The translations under genes and the position numbers were made by a program. Of a stretch of DNA of 6,971 nt, positions 5,978-6,971 are shown piece after piece; the first letter of the stretch is position 1; each line of letters opens with the position of its first letter. Location of the stretch: NCBI GenBank assembly GCA_902783305.1, contig CACZQU010000113.1, forward strand, positions 1 through 6,971, given 5' to 3'. This DNA comes from an uncultured Lachnospiraceae bacterium. GTDB lineage: Bacteria > Bacillota > Clostridia > Lachnospirales > Lachnospiraceae. The notes under the pieces are model-generated. The model saw nothing but the letters and a program-made list of their open reading frames with translations, was not told the origin of the DNA and made no database searches.

Positions 5978-6550
5978 ATGAAGCTGCACTATGGTGGAAG
6001 GTTTAATACGGAAGATGATTTTAAGAGTAAAGGGAAGCACCATGAAGGGGCGATTGCTTTTCGCGAACCTGGTCAGGCTGTGTTTGCTGCTATTGCGAAC
6101 GGCGGATGTATCGTGACACTTATTCTATTGTGCCTGATCCTGTATTTTATGGCGGGAAGGAGTATTAGGGAGTTTGCCCCTCTGCTATTTCCTGCGTCTA
6201 TCCTATCTGTGATCATGCTTATTCCACATGAGTTTTTACATGCGGTATGCTTTAAGGAAGAGGTGTATCTATACTATGATCCATCGAAGTTTATGCTCTT
6301 TGTCCATGGAACAGAAAGTATGAGCAAGCAGAGATTCGTTTTCATGAGCATGCTGCCTAACATTGTTTTCGGGATCATACCGTTTGCTCTGTTCCTGGTA
6401 AACCATAACTTGCTGTTGGTTGGTATGGTTGGGGCATTTTGCATCAGCATGGGATTTGGGGACTATATCAATGTCTTTCATGCGCTGACGCAGATGCCGA
6501 AGGGAGCAAAAACATATTTATACGGGTTTCATTCATACTGGTATAAGTAA
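5978..6550 (+). CDS. DUF3267-family integral membrane protein, putative zinc metallopeptidase (zincin)
   Basis: The 190-aa product is a membrane protein with hydrophobic segments at about 36-58, 65-83, 119-141 and 144-165. The second runs into IPHEFLHAVCF, where His84, Glu85 and His88 make an HExxH zinc-binding motif at the membrane. MGFGDYINVFHAL (158-170) contains Asp162, a candidate third ligand, followed by PKGAKTYLYGFHSYWY. This order matches DUF3267 'putative zincin peptidase' proteins of Bacillota, usually about 180-200 aa, so the gene looks full length. Intramembrane or membrane-associated proteolysis is inferred from the motif; substrates of this family are not established to my knowledge. 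The ATG is preceded by AAGAAGAG, a mediocre ribosome binding site, and by AGGAGAAAGG farther up. It is co-directional with 5235-5822 after a 155-nt gap and ends before the terminator at 6612. Confidence 0.85.
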   Translation: MKLHYGGRFNTEDDFKSKGKHHEGAIAFREPGQAVFAAIANGGCIVTLILLCLILYFMAGRSIREFAPLLFPASILSVIMLIPHEFLHAVCFKEEVYLYYDPSKFMLFVHGTESMSKQRFVFMSMLPNIVFGIIPFALFLVNHNLLLVGMVGAFCISMGFGDYINVFHALTQMPKGAKTYLYGFHSYWYK

Positions 6551-6611
6551 CATGGCTGAAGTATGCATTTCTGGTTTTTAATACGCTTCATATACGCGTA
6601 AGTATTTCATA

Positions 6612-6635
6612 GCTCGGGGCAATCCGGGCTTTTTT
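6612..6635 (+). terminator. Rho-independent terminator after the DUF3267 gene
   Basis: GCTCGG (6612-6617) pairs with CCGGGC (6624-6629), including one T-G pair. It is closed by a 6-nt loop and followed directly by six T (6630-6635). This is a canonical though short intrinsic terminator, 61 nt after the DUF3267 stop. It separates the cassette from the tape measure gene. Confidence 0.75.
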
Positions 6636-6715
6636 CATGCCCTAAAATGAACAAAACAAATCCCGGAGAATCATTGTCTTCCGGATTGAAACTTAAAAAA
6701 ATGAAAAAAACCGGG

Positions 6716-6723
6716 GGAGGTGA
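6716..6723 (+). promoter_or_regulatory. Full-length Shine-Dalgarno before the tape measure gene
   Basis: GGAGGTGA is fully complementary to the 3' end of 16S rRNA. The GTG inside it (6720-6722) is in frame with the downstream gene, but a start cannot overlap its own site. A CTG at 6729 lies 8 nt past GGAGG, the ideal distance, so this site decides for a CTG start or marks a start that was once ATG. Confidence 0.6.
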
Positions 6724-6728
6724 GAAAG

Positions 6729-6971
6729 CTGGTTTCTTTGCGTGGAATTACCGTGTCGATCAATGGCGATACGACAGGCTTGGACAAGGCGCTTTCCGGA
6801 ATCAATTCAAAAATCCGCACTGTATCTACTCAGCTCCGTGAGTGTGAGAGGCTCCTGAAGCTCGATCCGACGAATACGGAGCTGTTGAAGCAGAAGCAGG
6901 AGTACCTGGCGAAGGCGGTCCAGGAGACGAAGGAGAAGCTGGAGCTGGAGAAGGAGGCGCTGCGGCAGGCG
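6729..6971 (+). CDS. Phage tail tape measure protein, N-terminal part (runs off the right edge)
   Basis: The frame reads VSLRGITVSINGDTTGLDKAL, then STQLRECERLLKLDPTNTELL, then KQKQEYLAKAVQETKEKLELEKEA, and is open to the window end. This is the characteristic N-terminus of Siphoviridae-type tape measure proteins: a short beta 'GITV.I.GDTTGL' segment followed by a long coiled coil. These proteins set tail length and help pass DNA into the cell. Normally the gene follows the major tail protein and tail assembly chaperone genes. Here it follows a terminator and about 90 nt of AT-rich spacer, so it is detached from its operon. The start is unusual: CTG 6729 fits the Shine-Dalgarno best, with GTG 6720 and TTG 6738 as alternatives. 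An in-frame TGA at 6702-6704 excludes anything longer. The family call is firm; whether the rest of the gene is intact cannot be seen. Confidence 0.85.
   Translation, partial: MVSLRGITVSINGDTTGLDKALSGINSKIRTVSTQLRECERLLKLDPTNTELLKQKQEYLAKAVQETKEKLELEKEALRQA

Noticed and set aside
6663..6684. CCGGA...TCCGG inverted repeat as a second terminator
   Set aside because: It has only 5 bp, a 12-nt loop and no T-run after it.
6647..6841. A plus-strand ORF with ATG at 6647 (and an ATG at 6701) overlapping the tape measure start
   Set aside because: It uses the wrong frame across a well-recognised tape measure N-terminus, and the GGAGGTGA lies inside it, downstream of both ATGs.
1..6971. att direct repeats, CRISPR array, tRNA or insertion sequence ends
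   Set aside because: By eye I found no repeated core shared between the two phage-like ends, no regularly spaced repeats, no tRNA-like cloverleaf and no transposase motif.

Overview
The window looks like an accessory region of a low-to-moderate GC Bacillota genome, most likely a gut-type Clostridia (Lachnospiraceae-like). The grounds are strong purine-rich ribosome binding sites, two near-consensus sigma-A extended -10 boxes (TGCTATAAT), GTG/TTG starts with good spacing, and protein families that I recall from that group. No rRNA, tRNA or marker gene is present, so the assignment is an inference.

Both ends carry phage-type genes and the middle does not. At the left edge (1-177, minus strand) is the C-terminal catalytic part of a tyrosine integrase. 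It runs off the window and has lost its N-terminal half at an internal junction. At the right edge (from about 6729, plus strand) is the N-terminus of a phage tail tape measure protein, with no tail genes before it. Both ends look richer in G+C than the middle, so the locus reads as a cassette patchwork embedded in prophage debris.

Between them, from left to right: a LysR-type regulator (325-1230, minus), divergent from a secreted EstA-like serine esterase (1448-3067, plus). The shared intergenic region has an extended -10 promoter and an AT-rich dyad, the classic layout for a LysR regulator and its target. Directly after the esterase, in the same frame beyond its TAA, lies the C-terminal third of a second, unrelated-type alpha/beta hydrolase (3083-3355). 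It is a remnant without its nucleophile, followed by a long hairpin (3382-3432).

A second block starts at a new promoter near 3577-3585. It encodes a HEPN-type protein with an RNTYLH (Rx4H) ribonuclease-like motif and a basic C-terminal module (3626-4609), and a RimJ/RimL-type GNAT acetyltransferase that appears to have lost about 25 internal residues (4723-5238). A two-helix membrane protein of unknown function follows, overlapping the GNAT by GTGA (5235-5822). Next is a short spacer with a possible 15-codon ORF, then a DUF3267-type integral membrane zincin with HEFLH (5978-6550), closed by a rho-independent terminator (6612-6635).

The esterase/LysR pair plausibly works together. The HEPN/GNAT/membrane/zincin block is co-directional, but nothing in the sequence proves one pathway. 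The HEPN protein is the best candidate for an RNA-targeting stress or anti-phage function. Several genes (integrase, hydrolase, GNAT) are visibly broken, so the island is decaying as well as carrying live genes.
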